Shown piece by piece: positions 17,090-24,836 of a stretch of DNA of 64,000 nucleotides. The translations under genes were made by a program, and so were the position numbers. This DNA comes from Haloechinothrix sp033042135 (lineage in GTDB: Bacteria > Actinomycetota > Actinomycetes > Mycobacteriales > Pseudonocardiaceae): the NCBI RefSeq assembly GCF_033042135.1, contig NZ_WBXM01000009.1, positions 115,133 through 179,132 of the forward strand, given 5' to 3'. Each line of letters opens with the position of its first letter. Positions within the stretch are counted from its first letter, which is position 1. Below the pieces are notes generated by a model. The model ran no database searches and was not told where the DNA came from. It saw only the letters and a list, made by a program, of their open reading frames with translations.

Positions 17090-17524
17090 TCACGCCACGG
17101 CGATGCCGTCGACGTCGACGCGCAGCTCCACCTCGCTCAACGGCTCCTCGGCCGGCCCGGACACGACCGAGGCGTCCTCGATGGCGAACCGGCTACCATG
17201 GCACGCGCAGTTGATCGTGCCGTCGGCGACCTCGCTGACCGTGCATCCCTGGTGCGTGCAGGTCGCAGTGAAGCCCCGGAACTCCCCCTCGGCAGGCTGG
17301 GTCACCACGACGTTGGCTTCCTCGACGATCACCCCTCCCCCGACGGGGACGTCGTCCACACCGGCGAGCTCGGTACCCGGCTCCGCACCGCCGCCACCGG
17401 CCTCGTCGACCTGGCAGCCCGCCAGCGTGAGCCCGGCCGCCCCGCCAACGGCAACGACCCCGAACCCGGCAACAGCGCCGCGACGGGACAGCTGCCCGGA
17501 TGCCCGATCGTTCCTGCCCTCCAT
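17090..17524 (-). CDS. Tat-exported Rieske [2Fe-2S] lipoprotein
   Basis: 144 aa from the ATG at 17524, which has GGAAGGAG 8 bases upstream. A twin-arginine motif SRRGAVAGF is at residues 13-21. A hydrophobic run ending in lipobox LAGC (Cys 37) follows, so the folded protein is probably exported by Tat and lipid-anchored. The Rieske ligands are Cys 89, His 91, Cys 106 and His 109 (CTHQGC, CACHGS), with extra Cys 94 and 108 placed for the usual disulfide. It is a small stand-alone electron carrier; the partner is unknown. Confidence 0.9.
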   Translation of the reverse strand: MEGRNDRASGQLSRRGAVAGFGVVAVGGAAGLTLAGCQVDEAGGGGAEPGTELAGVDDVPVGGGVIVEEANVVVTQPAEGEFRGFTATCTHQGCTVSEVADGTINCACHGSRFAIEDASVVSGPAEEPLSEVELRVDVDGIAVA

Positions 17525-17680
17525 ACCAGCGACTCCTTCCGCCGTGTCACCGTGTCTCACCCGGCCGTGTCAGCACATCCTGCCGTAGGCGAGTGAGCTG
17601 ACCGTAAACCGCGGGGGAGCGACCGGGTAACCTCCGGTCGCAGCGTACAGCGAGCGCGTCCCGATGCATGGAGCGTGACA

Positions 17681-18529
17681 GTGCAGTATCCGGCGCAGCA
17701 CCCGGCGACATCGACCCCACACGGTGTCCTCCGCAAGTCCCAGGTCAGCATGCTCGACATCGCCATGCTGCTGCTGGCAGCGTTCTCGGTCGGCCTGCTG
17801 GCCTATGCCATGTTCTTCGACGCCATCGATATCGAGGCTCGGTGGGTCATCATCACCGACACGTCCATCTGCGGCGTGTTCTTCGTTGAGTTCCTGTACC
17901 GGTGGCGCGCCAACGGGTGGGACCGCCGGTTCCCGCTGCGCAACTGGTACGAGATCCTGGGCATGATCCCGGTCGCCCACCCTGCACTGCGCAGCTTCCG
18001 GCTACTCCGGCTCATCGTGGTCATCGTCAGGCTCGTCCGCGCCGCGGACAGGGCCTTCGGCGAGCGGTTCGTCTACCGGCTGGTCGAGCGCATGTCCCGC
18101 CCGATCGTGCTGGCCATCAAGAAGCCCATCACCGTCGCGGTGCTCGACGAGGTCGTCAAGGTGCTGGAGACCGGGAACTACCCGCAGAACCTGGCGCGCT
18201 CGCTGGACGAGAACAGCCGCGAGCTACGAACCATCATCCTGGAGAAGGTGCGCAACGACCCGCAGGCGGGCAGGCTGAAGCGACTGCCGTTCCACGACGA
18301 GATCGTGGAATCGGTGGTCGACACCACGTTCCGGGTGACACTCGACGTGCTCACCGACCCCAGGATCGATGCCTTCTTCGCCCACGTCGTCCGGGAGAAC
18401 CGGGAACAGATCCGGAAGGCGGTGCAGGAAGGACTCCACGAGGAGCCGAACACTCCGGACAGCACGCAGAGTGACCAACGTCATCCGGCGGCACCCTATC
18501 CAGGCGCTCCCACTTCACCCGTTGCTTAA
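17681..18529 (+). CDS. Voltage-sensor-like membrane protein without an evident pore domain
   Basis: About 282 aa. The N-terminal half has hydrophobic segments at about 26-46, 57-73 and 90-103. An S4-like helix follows in which Arg recurs at three-residue spacing (RSFRLLRLIVVIVRLVRAADR). No second pair of helices with a selectivity filter (TVGYG-like) follows; the rest is a soluble, charged, mainly helical tail of ~150 residues. Similar actinobacterial genes are annotated as ion transporters. Start: the GTG at 17681 has GGAG 7 bases upstream; GTG at 17675 is the alternative. The function is unproven. Confidence 0.75.
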   Translation: MQYPAQHPATSTPHGVLRKSQVSMLDIAMLLLAAFSVGLLAYAMFFDAIDIEARWVIITDTSICGVFFVEFLYRWRANGWDRRFPLRNWYEILGMIPVAHPALRSFRLLRLIVVIVRLVRAADRAFGERFVYRLVERMSRPIVLAIKKPITVAVLDEVVKVLETGNYPQNLARSLDENSRELRTIILEKVRNDPQAGRLKRLPFHDEIVESVVDTTFRVTLDVLTDPRIDAFFAHVVRENREQIRKAVQEGLHEEPNTPDSTQSDQRHPAAPYPGAPTSPVA

Positions 18530-18608
18530 CCGCGAGGGCTAGCCTGGAATGCAGGGGGCCAGGTCCGGCAGCACACCAATCACGCGGACAGGTGAAGGGA
18601 CACACCAG

Positions 18609-19454
18609 GTGAGTGGCGCGGAGCGCAACGCACGGAAGCGGAAGCAGGCGCAGCAAGCCGCCCAGGCGCAGGCCGGTCACGCTGCCGCCACCGATGACGA
18701 CCGCACCAAGAAGATCACGTTCGGTGTCGTGACGGCGATCGTGATCGGCGCAGCGATCACGATCGCCGCGATCTTCGTCCTCGCGAACGGCGGCGAGAAC
18801 GGCGCGGCCGCCGAGGGCGACCGCGGCGAAGGAGAGATCCCCGCGCTGGCGGTCGACACCGGCGTACCCGCCGAGCGGGACGGCACCGTAGTCGTGCGCG
18901 GCGACGACAACGCACCCACCACCATCGACGTCTACGCCGACTTCCTGTGCCCGGCATGCAAGGGCTTCGAGGAAGCCTTCGCCGAGGAGATCGACAGCTA
19001 CGTGGCGGACGGTCAGCTCCGGGTGCGCACCCACCTGGTACCGATGCTCTCCGACAGGTCGAACCCCGAGGGCTACTCACTGCACTCGGCTAACGCCGCG
19101 CTGTGCGCAGCCGACGAAGGTGCCTTCACCGCATACCACGACAGCCTGTTCGCCGCGCAGCCCGACTTCAACAACGCCTACGAGGTCACCGACCTCGTCA
19201 ACCTCGGCCGCGACCTCGGTCTCGGTGACAGCTTCGCCGCCTGCGTCAACGAAGGCACCTACGAGCAGGACCTGCTCGACGAGTTCTCCGAGATCCGCGA
19301 GGACGAATCCGTGCACCAGGAGTTCGACGACGGGCACAGCGGGTTCAGCACCCCGACCGTGGTGCACGACGGCGAGGTCGTCGACATCAGCGACGAGCGC
19401 CACTGGAACGAGGACTGGCTGGCAGAGCTCATCGAGCAGGACCAGGGCGCCTGA
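18609..19454 (+). CDS. Membrane-anchored DsbA-like thioredoxin domain protein
   Basis: 281 aa from a GTG with GAAGGGA 8 bases upstream. The N-terminus is basic and Gln/Ala-rich, followed by one membrane helix (about 37-58). The extracellular thioredoxin-fold domain has CPAC (Cys 114-Cys 117, in DFLCPACKGFEEAF) and a C-terminal cis-Pro loop STPTVV. It resembles actinobacterial DsbA-type oxidoreductases (DSBA/thioredoxin_4), which form or isomerise disulfides in exported proteins. No DsbB/VKOR partner is nearby. Confidence 0.88.
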   Translation: MSGAERNARKRKQAQQAAQAQAGHAAATDDDRTKKITFGVVTAIVIGAAITIAAIFVLANGGENGAAAEGDRGEGEIPALAVDTGVPAERDGTVVVRGDDNAPTTIDVYADFLCPACKGFEEAFAEEIDSYVADGQLRVRTHLVPMLSDRSNPEGYSLHSANAALCAADEGAFTAYHDSLFAAQPDFNNAYEVTDLVNLGRDLGLGDSFAACVNEGTYEQDLLDEFSEIREDESVHQEFDDGHSGFSTPTVVHDGEVVDISDERHWNEDWLAELIEQDQGA

Positions 19455-19549
19455 CGTACCGCCCGGACGGTGCCAGCGGGACCCCTTCTTAGCGGCTTAG
19501 CGGCATCGTGTACTGTGATGTCGGCAGGCACGCACAGGTGCCGAGCCAA

Positions 19550-19625
19550 GGGGCTGTGGCGCAGCTGGTAGCGCACTTGACTGGCAGTCAAGGGGTCACG
19601 GGTTCGAGTCCCGTCAGCTCCACCA
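19550..19625 (+). tRNA. tRNA-Ala (anticodon GGC), CCA encoded
   Basis: The sequence folds as a complete cloverleaf. The acceptor GGGGCTG pairs with CAGCTCC and contains the G3-U70 wobble that is the alanine identity element. The D-arm is GCGC/GCGC, the anticodon stem CTTGA/TCAAG with loop CTGGCAG (anticodon GGC), and the T-arm ACGGG/CCCGT with TTCGAGT. The CCA at 19623-19625 is encoded. A terminator follows 12 bases later, and a recombinase stump lies just downstream. Confidence 0.97.
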
Positions 19626-19637
19626 GCGAAAACGCAG

Positions 19638-19684
19638 GTCAGCGGGCCGTCATCCCTGAAGGGGAGCGGCCCGCTGACTTTCTG
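19638..19684 (+). terminator. Terminator of the tRNA-Ala transcript
   Basis: A perfect 12-bp stem: GTCAGCGGGCCG (19638-19649) and CGGCCCGCTGAC (19667-19678), with a 17-base loop, followed by TTTCTG. It is the strongest hairpin near the tRNA and also lies beyond the 3' end of the recombinase remnant on the other strand. Confidence 0.75.
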
Positions 19685-19704
19685 CATGACTAACTGCATG
19701 ACTA
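19682..19704. repeat. Direct repeat CTGCATGACTA x2
   Basis: Two exact 11-bp copies start at 19682 and 19694, one base apart. The second copy contains the stop codon of the recombinase remnant on the minus strand. They lie between the tRNA terminator and that remnant, where an attachment-site scar would be expected. Confidence 0.6.
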
Positions 19705-19950
19705 CGTGTCTCGCGCGCCGAGGGGAAACAGTCGGTCCATAGCGGTTGCGCCTTCGACCACGACCGGCTTGATCTCCTTGCGGTAGACGGTCTCGGTCAC
19801 CCTGGTGCCGCTGTGGCCCACCAGGCGAGCGATATCCTTTAGCGGCACGCCCGAGCCCGACAGCAGCGATACGAAGCTGTGCCGCAGTTCCCTCGGCGTC
19901 CACTGCTCCGACGGCAGCCCGCGCACTGGCGCATTGGGACGACAGGCCCG
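19702..19950 (-). pseudogene. C-terminal remnant of a tyrosine recombinase/phage integrase
   Basis: The open frame covers ~82 codons only. It reads PSEQWTPRELRHSFVSLLSG then LVGHSGTRVTETVYRKE. These are the last catalytic boxes of tyrosine recombinases: the R-H pair (LRHSF), the second His (LVGHSG) and the Tyr nucleophile (TETVYR). The N-terminal DNA-binding and first catalytic parts are missing. The frame abuts, after an in-frame TGA, the end of the DMT exporter gene at 19951. Together with tRNA-Ala it marks a lost integrative element or the broken end of an island. Confidence 0.82.
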
Positions 19951-19966
19951 TCACGCCCGGGCGTGA
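19951..19966. promoter_or_regulatory. 16-bp perfect palindrome at the exporter/recombinase junction
   Basis: TCACGCCCGGGCGTGA is perfectly self-complementary. It contains the exporter stop codon and lies exactly at the end of the recombinase remnant. It could act as a transcription-stop hairpin or be a recombination scar. Confidence 0.4.
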
Positions 19967-20898
19967 CGTCGCCTGGTCACTGCGACGCCGGCAAGGCACA
20001 GCGCGCCGCCTACCATGGCGAGAACCGCGGGCACTTCGGACAGTGCGAGCCAGCTGATGGCGATCGCGGCAGGTGGGACGAGGTACGAGAACGCGCCCAT
20101 ACGGCCCGCGTCGATCCGCTTCAGCGCGTACGCCCACGTCAAGAACCCCAGCGCCGTGGGGATCGCGCCCAGGTAGCCGACGAGCCAGAGTGACGTGGCA
20201 GGCAGCGGGCGGGCTTGCTCGATCAGCGCCGGCAGGAACGGCAGGCTCGCGACAGCGCCGATGACGGCCGCCCACGTGGTCACCTGCAACGCCGACACGC
20301 TCCGCAACAACGGCTTCTGCGCGACAGCGCTCAACGCGTAAACCAGCGCCGCACACAAGCACAACACGACACCCACCCAGTCGAAGTCGATGCCACCACC
20401 CGACGAGGCAGTGATGAGCAGCACCCCGGCGAACGCGACCGCCACACCACCAACGAGGTACCTGTCGAACCCTTCACCGAGGAAGAGCCCCGCGAACACC
20501 ACGATCAAGATCGGACCGGTGTTGACCAGCATCGCCGCCGTGCCAGCGTCGAGATAATGGACACCTTGATTCAGCGCCAGGTGGTAAAGGAAGAACCACC
20601 CCACGCCGATCACGGCCATAGGCGCCCACTGCCTGCCCCGCGGGAGCAGGGCGGGACGGCGTTGCCTCGGGGTGCGTACCCGGTGCACCGCCAGCACCAC
20701 ACCGAGAATCACGGCACAAACCGCGACCCGGCCGAGCACCAGCGGGCCGGACTCGACATGTCCGGCAAGGTGCCGGATCGCCACGAACGCCGACGCCCAC
20801 GACAGCACCGTGACACCCACCGCGACATAGGCGGTAGCCATTTCATAGCGCGCCGACAGCGACCCCCGGCCGCGCACGACGACCCCGGTGTCCGACAT
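19951..20898 (-). CDS. EamA/DMT-superfamily drug/metabolite transporter
   Basis: 315 aa from the ATG at 20898, which has GGGGAGGGG 5 bases upstream. It has about ten hydrophobic segments in two EamA repeats: first half ending GLFLGEGFDRYLVGGVAVAF, second ending AISWLALSEVPAVLAMVGG. The E-x-x-x-x-x-x-x-x-G pattern at the end of each repeat is typical. The predicted role is export of a small metabolite; the substrate is unknown. Its stop adjoins the integrase stump, so it may be cargo or a neighbour of the lost element. Confidence 0.88.
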   Translation of the reverse strand: MSDTGVVVRGRGSLSARYEMATAYVAVGVTVLSWASAFVAIRHLAGHVESGPLVLGRVAVCAVILGVVLAVHRVRTPRQRRPALLPRGRQWAPMAVIGVGWFFLYHLALNQGVHYLDAGTAAMLVNTGPILIVVFAGLFLGEGFDRYLVGGVAVAFAGVLLITASSGGGIDFDWVGVVLCLCAALVYALSAVAQKPLLRSVSALQVTTWAAVIGAVASLPFLPALIEQARPLPATSLWLVGYLGAIPTALGFLTWAYALKRIDAGRMGAFSYLVPPAAIAISWLALSEVPAVLAMVGGALCLAGVAVTRRRHARA

Positions 20899-21088
20899 CG
20901 ATCCCCTCCCCTGTGACCCGGGTGGCACGATCGGCCGGCCCGTTGCGCTGGCAACCGCGACCCCGCTACCGCCGCGATGGCGCCGAGCCAGCACAACCTA
21001 CCACGCCCGATCGGGTGACACGGCCCGAACGTCGCACCGCAGCGCACGTCACTCGCGCCGCAGGGGCTGCTGCCGAGCCTCTGCTCGT

Positions 21089-21661
21089 TCACCCGGGCAG
21101 CTCGGCGGCGTACCTCCTCAGTTCGTCGGCGACGCGGTCGAGGGGACGGGGGCTGCGTTGGGCCTTGGCAACGATGAGGGCGCCCTCGATCGCGGAAATC
21201 ACCATGGTCGCCACCACCTCGGCCCTGCTCTTGGACAAGCCGCGCTGCCACAACGCCGTGGCGATGGTGGATTCCCATGAGCTGAATGCCTCGCCTGCGG
21301 CTTCGCGCGCGCCCTCCGACTCGTGTGCCGCGAGCGCGCCGGCGGCCACAGGGCAACCAGCATCGTAGCCACTGTCGATCAAGGACTCCCGGAAGAAGGA
21401 CACGATCTCGTCAAGCGCCTCCGCCGGTTCAGCCGCGCTGAGCACCGAGCTGATCATCGCGGACATGATCCGCCCTGCGTGATCGGTGGCGTGTTCGGCG
21501 AGCTGGGCCTTGCCGTCGGGAAAGTAGTGATACACCGAACCGCGCGGGGCCCCGGTGCGCTCCACGATATCTGTGAGCGATGTCCCCGCGACACCACGCT
21601 CCCGGAACACCTGGATCGCTCCGTTCACCATACGCTCACGACCCGAGTGTCCACCGTCCAT
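21089..21661 (-). CDS. TetR/AcrR family regulator (AcrR/LmrA-type C-terminus)
   Basis: 190 aa from the ATG at 21661 (MDGGHSGRERMVNGAIQVFR). The HTH is at about 27-50 (TSLTDIVERTGAPRGSVYHYF). The C-terminal part resembles TetR_C of LmrA/YxaF-type repressors (DSGYDAGCPVAAGALA). The gene is 190 bases upstream of and co-directional with the DMT exporter, and divergent from the OYE gene at 21776, so it may control one or both. The start has no strong ribosome-binding site; in-frame ATGs a few codons upstream are possible. Confidence 0.86.
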   Translation of the reverse strand: MDGGHSGRERMVNGAIQVFRERGVAGTSLTDIVERTGAPRGSVYHYFPDGKAQLAEHATDHAGRIMSAMISSVLSAAEPAEALDEIVSFFRESLIDSGYDAGCPVAAGALAAHESEGAREAAGEAFSSWESTIATALWQRGLSKSRAEVVATMVISAIEGALIVAKAQRSPRPLDRVADELRRYAAELPG

Positions 21662-21775
21662 ACCAATCAGCATAAGCCATATCCGCAACGAACTCGCAGA
21701 ACGTAAGTTTTGTGTTGTGTATCACGATTACTTTCCATGCCGATCGCCATACTCAACTATGACTCGGAGTAACAC

Positions 21776-23062
21776 ATGGCGATGACGGCGTATGAGGTGC
21801 GGCCGATGACGGGACTCCATGAACCCTTACCGCTTGCCTGCGGATTGATACTGCCCAACCGGCTGATGAAGGCCGCCCTCAGCGAAGGTCTGGCCACGCA
21901 CGACCACGGGCCGGACGAGAGGCTCGAACGCCTCTACGCCAGGTGGGGCGCGAGCGGGTACGGGCTCATCATCACCGGCAACGTGATGATCGATCGCCAA
22001 CACCTGGGTGAACCCGGCAACGTCGTGCTCGACGACGACCGCGACCTCGACGGACTGACCCGCTGGGCGAAGAGCGCCCAGGACGGCGGATCCCCGATCT
22101 GGGTCCAGCTCAACCATCCAGGGCGGCAAGCCAACCCGCTCGCCACCGGCACGCGGCCCGTCGCACCGTCTGCCATCGCACCAGGTCTGCCGGGCGTTCC
22201 CACGCCGCGCGCGCTCAGCGAGGAGGACATCGACGACATCCTCCGGCGGTTCGCTACCGCAGCGTCCCTCGCGGAAGCCGCCGGGTTCGACGGCATCCAG
22301 ATCCACGGCGCGCACGGGTACCTGGTGTCCCAGTTCCTGTCGCCACTGTCGAACCAGCGTGACGACGCGTGGGGCGGCGATCCCCAGCGCCGGATGCGGT
22401 TCGCGCTCGAGACCGTCCGGCGCATCCGGGCAGCCGTCACGCCGAGCTTCGCGGTCGGTATCAAGCTCAACTCAGCCGACTTCCAGCGCGGAGGGTTCAC
22501 CGAAGCCGAATCAACCGAGGTCATTCAGCGTCTCGCCGCCGAACACGTCGACCTTATCGAGATCAGCGGCGGGAGCTACGAATCGCCCGCCATGATGGGC
22601 AGACCCGCTACCCGGTCAGCGAGCACCCGCGCGCGCGAGGCGTACTTCCTCGGCTACGCCCGCACCGCGCGGCAGGTGGCAGGCGCCGTGCCGCTGGCGG
22701 TGACCGGAGGTTTCCGGTCACACGCGGGAATGCTGCAGGCCGTCGCCTCCGGCGACTGCGACGTCGTCGGGTTAGGCCGCCCGGCCGCGGTCAACCCCGG
22801 CGCCGCGTCCGCCGTTCTCGCCAGCGACGACGGCAGACTCGCCTCCCCACGCATCTCGCTCGGACTACCATCCCGGCTGGCCGGCAACAGCACGGTGAAG
22901 GCACTGGACGGCGCGCTCGACCTGCAATGGCACACCGACCAGCTGCACCGGCTCGGGGCAGGCGCCGATCCAGCGCCAGGGCGCCCAGCCTGGCGAACGC
23001 TGTGGACGATGGTCAAACGCAACGGTCTCGACGCCTTCCGGAGCCAGCGCGGCTTCAAGTAA
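21776..23062 (+). CDS. Old Yellow Enzyme family NADH:flavin oxidoreductase
   Basis: 428 aa; GGAG lies 7 bases before the ATG. It is a TIM-barrel FMN enzyme. HGAHGYLVSQFLSP at about 177-190 supplies the two His that bind the substrate carbonyl, and GGFRSHAGM plus DVVGLGRPAAVNP form the phosphate-binding end. It should reduce activated C=C bonds with NAD(P)H. It is divergent from a TetR gene and converges on the M24 hydrolase gene. A degraded copy of its C-terminus occurs at 42638-42790. Confidence 0.92.
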   Translation: MAMTAYEVRPMTGLHEPLPLACGLILPNRLMKAALSEGLATHDHGPDERLERLYARWGASGYGLIITGNVMIDRQHLGEPGNVVLDDDRDLDGLTRWAKSAQDGGSPIWVQLNHPGRQANPLATGTRPVAPSAIAPGLPGVPTPRALSEEDIDDILRRFATAASLAEAAGFDGIQIHGAHGYLVSQFLSPLSNQRDDAWGGDPQRRMRFALETVRRIRAAVTPSFAVGIKLNSADFQRGGFTEAESTEVIQRLAAEHVDLIEISGGSYESPAMMGRPATRSASTRAREAYFLGYARTARQVAGAVPLAVTGGFRSHAGMLQAVASGDCDVVGLGRPAAVNPGAASAVLASDDGRLASPRISLGLPSRLAGNSTVKALDGALDLQWHTDQLHRLGAGADPAPGRPAWRTLWTMVKRNGLDAFRSQRGFK

Positions 23063-23101
23063 CCGGCATCGGCCGAGGACCGGCTACGGCGGAAGTTCCG
23101 T

Positions 23102-23392
23102 GTGGAACGTCTGGCTGGTCGCTACCTCGCCAACCCGATCGTCCGGGGGCTGGACCGCCTCGGCATCCGCGTACCGGCGCTGACGGAGATCCGAAACGAT
23201 GGGACGGACGCCGGCGGCGCCTGGCTCATCGCCGAGAACTCCGCTCGCTCAGCGCGGCCGCCTTCCGCGCACTGCGAACGACACCGATCTCGGTACGAGT
23301 CACCTTCACCGACGACCCCATCCCACCCGGCGACACCACCGGGTCAGCCTCCGAGGTGAACGTCCGGACCAGGACCCGGTCGTCGTCGCGGT
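23102..23392 (+). pseudogene. Possible remnant of a deazaflavin-dependent nitroreductase-like gene
   Basis: A GTG-started frame reads MERLAGRYLANPIVRGLDRL, then VPALTEIRNDGTDAGGAWLI, which recalls the N-terminus of F420-dependent nitroreductase-like proteins. It then becomes Ser/Pro/Arg-rich out-of-frame-type sequence, while a different frame (about 23245-23400) reads LSAAAFRALRTTPISVRVTF. A frameshift or decay is plausible. The 330 bases between the OYE and M24 genes hold nothing else I can support. Confidence 0.3.
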
Positions 23393-24673
23393 TCACACCT
23401 CGATGAGCCGCGCCCTACCGTGGGTGAGCGTTCTGGCACCGGAGGGCTCCACCACGAACGTGTGGCTGAGCCCGACCCCGGTGCGGCCGAACAGCCGGAA
23501 CGACGCCGGGATGTGGAACACCATCCCGGCCTCAAGGGGAGCCTGGTTGTCCGCGGCGATGTAGAACGGCGCCCCGTCCATCCAGTGTGGCTTGTGCGCC
23601 AACCCCACGGGATAACCGAACAGGTGATGAAAGATCACACCCTGCGGTAGCGGCCCGACCGCACGAGCCGCCGCCGTCGCCACCTCGGCGCAGGTCACGC
23701 CAGGGCGGGCCGCAGCAAGAACCGCGTCCACGGCGGTGCTGGCCAGCTCGGCCAGCATCCGCACGTCGGAGTCCGGCTGCTCCAGCGTGAGGGTGCGCAT
23801 CACCGGGGCGTGGTAGCGGTGGTGCGCACCGGCGAACTCGAGGAACGTCGCTGCCCTGCTCAGTGGCCGCGCGACCCAGCTCGAGTGCGGGATACCTGCC
23901 CGCCGGCCGGTCGCGACCACCGGTCCCCACGCGGAAGCTGAGTTGGCGGTGGCGAACAGCGCGCTGGCGATCGCCGCCGCCACCGACGAGTCGGTGGCAT
24001 CCGTGGCCGCCGCGGCGGCCACCGCCGCGTCCACGCCGTGCCGGGTCTGTGTTGCCGCGAGCTCGACGCAACGCACCTCCGCTTCGGACATCCGCAACCG
24101 GATGCGCTCGACCAGGTGGTCGGTGGCGACGACCTCGAGCCCACCACGCCGCAACAGCTCAAGAACATCCGGTGGGGTCGACGCATGTCTGGTCTCCAGC
24201 CCGACGCGCGCCCCCGCCGGCAGGGCAGTCGCCATATGCGCGGTGAACAGCTCCAGCCCGCGCAGCGCATCGGTGTATCCACAGTAGAGCACAGTGTCCG
24301 CTCGCGCGCTGGCCAATGCCCGCCCCACCTCGAGGTCGGGCACGTAGATCGACGTTTCCGATGCGGTCACCAGCAGCGGCTGCGGCGCGGTTTCTTCGCT
24401 GTGGTAGCCGCACAGGTACTCCACGCTCGACGGCCGGATGACCACCATCGCGTCCAGTTCCGCATCAACCATCGCGTTTCGGGTAGCCACCAGCCTGCGG
24501 TCGTACTCCCCATCCGCGAACGCACGATCCTGCTCCGCCAGCACCTCCGCGGCCGCTTCGCTCGCCAGCCAACCCCGTTCCGGCGCACTACCCAGCCCCA
24601 CGAGCTCCGGCAAGCGCCGCTGATGATCGTCGGTTCCCGTCGTCCCGCCCTCCTTCGGCCACCAGTTCCGCAC
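23393..24673 (-). CDS. M24-family (Xaa-Pro peptidase/creatinase-like) hydrolase with altered metal site
   Basis: 426 aa with a creatinase N-terminal domain (about 50-190) and an M24 pita-bread domain (about 195-420). Expected elements are present: GIPHSSWVARPLSRAATFLE, HHLFGYPVGLAHKPHW and GMVFHIPASFRLFGRTGVGL. The two Asp ligands normally in D-x-G-x-x-x-x-x-Y-x-x-D-x-x-R-T are replaced (FLEFAGAHHRYHAPVMRT), and the Glu after GMVFHIPASF is not obvious. This resembles the ectoine hydrolase/DddP side of the family more than true aminopeptidases. The substrate is not known. The start (GTG 24673) is uncertain. A frameshifted partial copy lies at 45590-46131. Confidence 0.82.
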   Translation of the reverse strand: MRNWWPKEGGTTGTDDHQRRLPELVGLGSAPERGWLASEAAAEVLAEQDRAFADGEYDRRLVATRNAMVDAELDAMVVIRPSSVEYLCGYHSEETAPQPLLVTASETSIYVPDLEVGRALASARADTVLYCGYTDALRGLELFTAHMATALPAGARVGLETRHASTPPDVLELLRRGGLEVVATDHLVERIRLRMSEAEVRCVELAATQTRHGVDAAVAAAAATDATDSSVAAAIASALFATANSASAWGPVVATGRRAGIPHSSWVARPLSRAATFLEFAGAHHRYHAPVMRTLTLEQPDSDVRMLAELASTAVDAVLAAARPGVTCAEVATAAARAVGPLPQGVIFHHLFGYPVGLAHKPHWMDGAPFYIAADNQAPLEAGMVFHIPASFRLFGRTGVGLSHTFVVEPSGARTLTHGRARLIEV

Positions 24674-24836
24674 CCTACGCCGCCAGGCGCGCTCGCCGCC
24701 ATCAGTCCGGCACGCCAGGTGCCACGGGTGACATCAGGCGAAACGGAGGGGCTGATGGTCAACAGGTACGACGTCGTGGCTCTCCGCGCCGGTACACCGG
24801 CGCCCCTCCCCCGTAGCATCCCTGGAACGCTCGACC

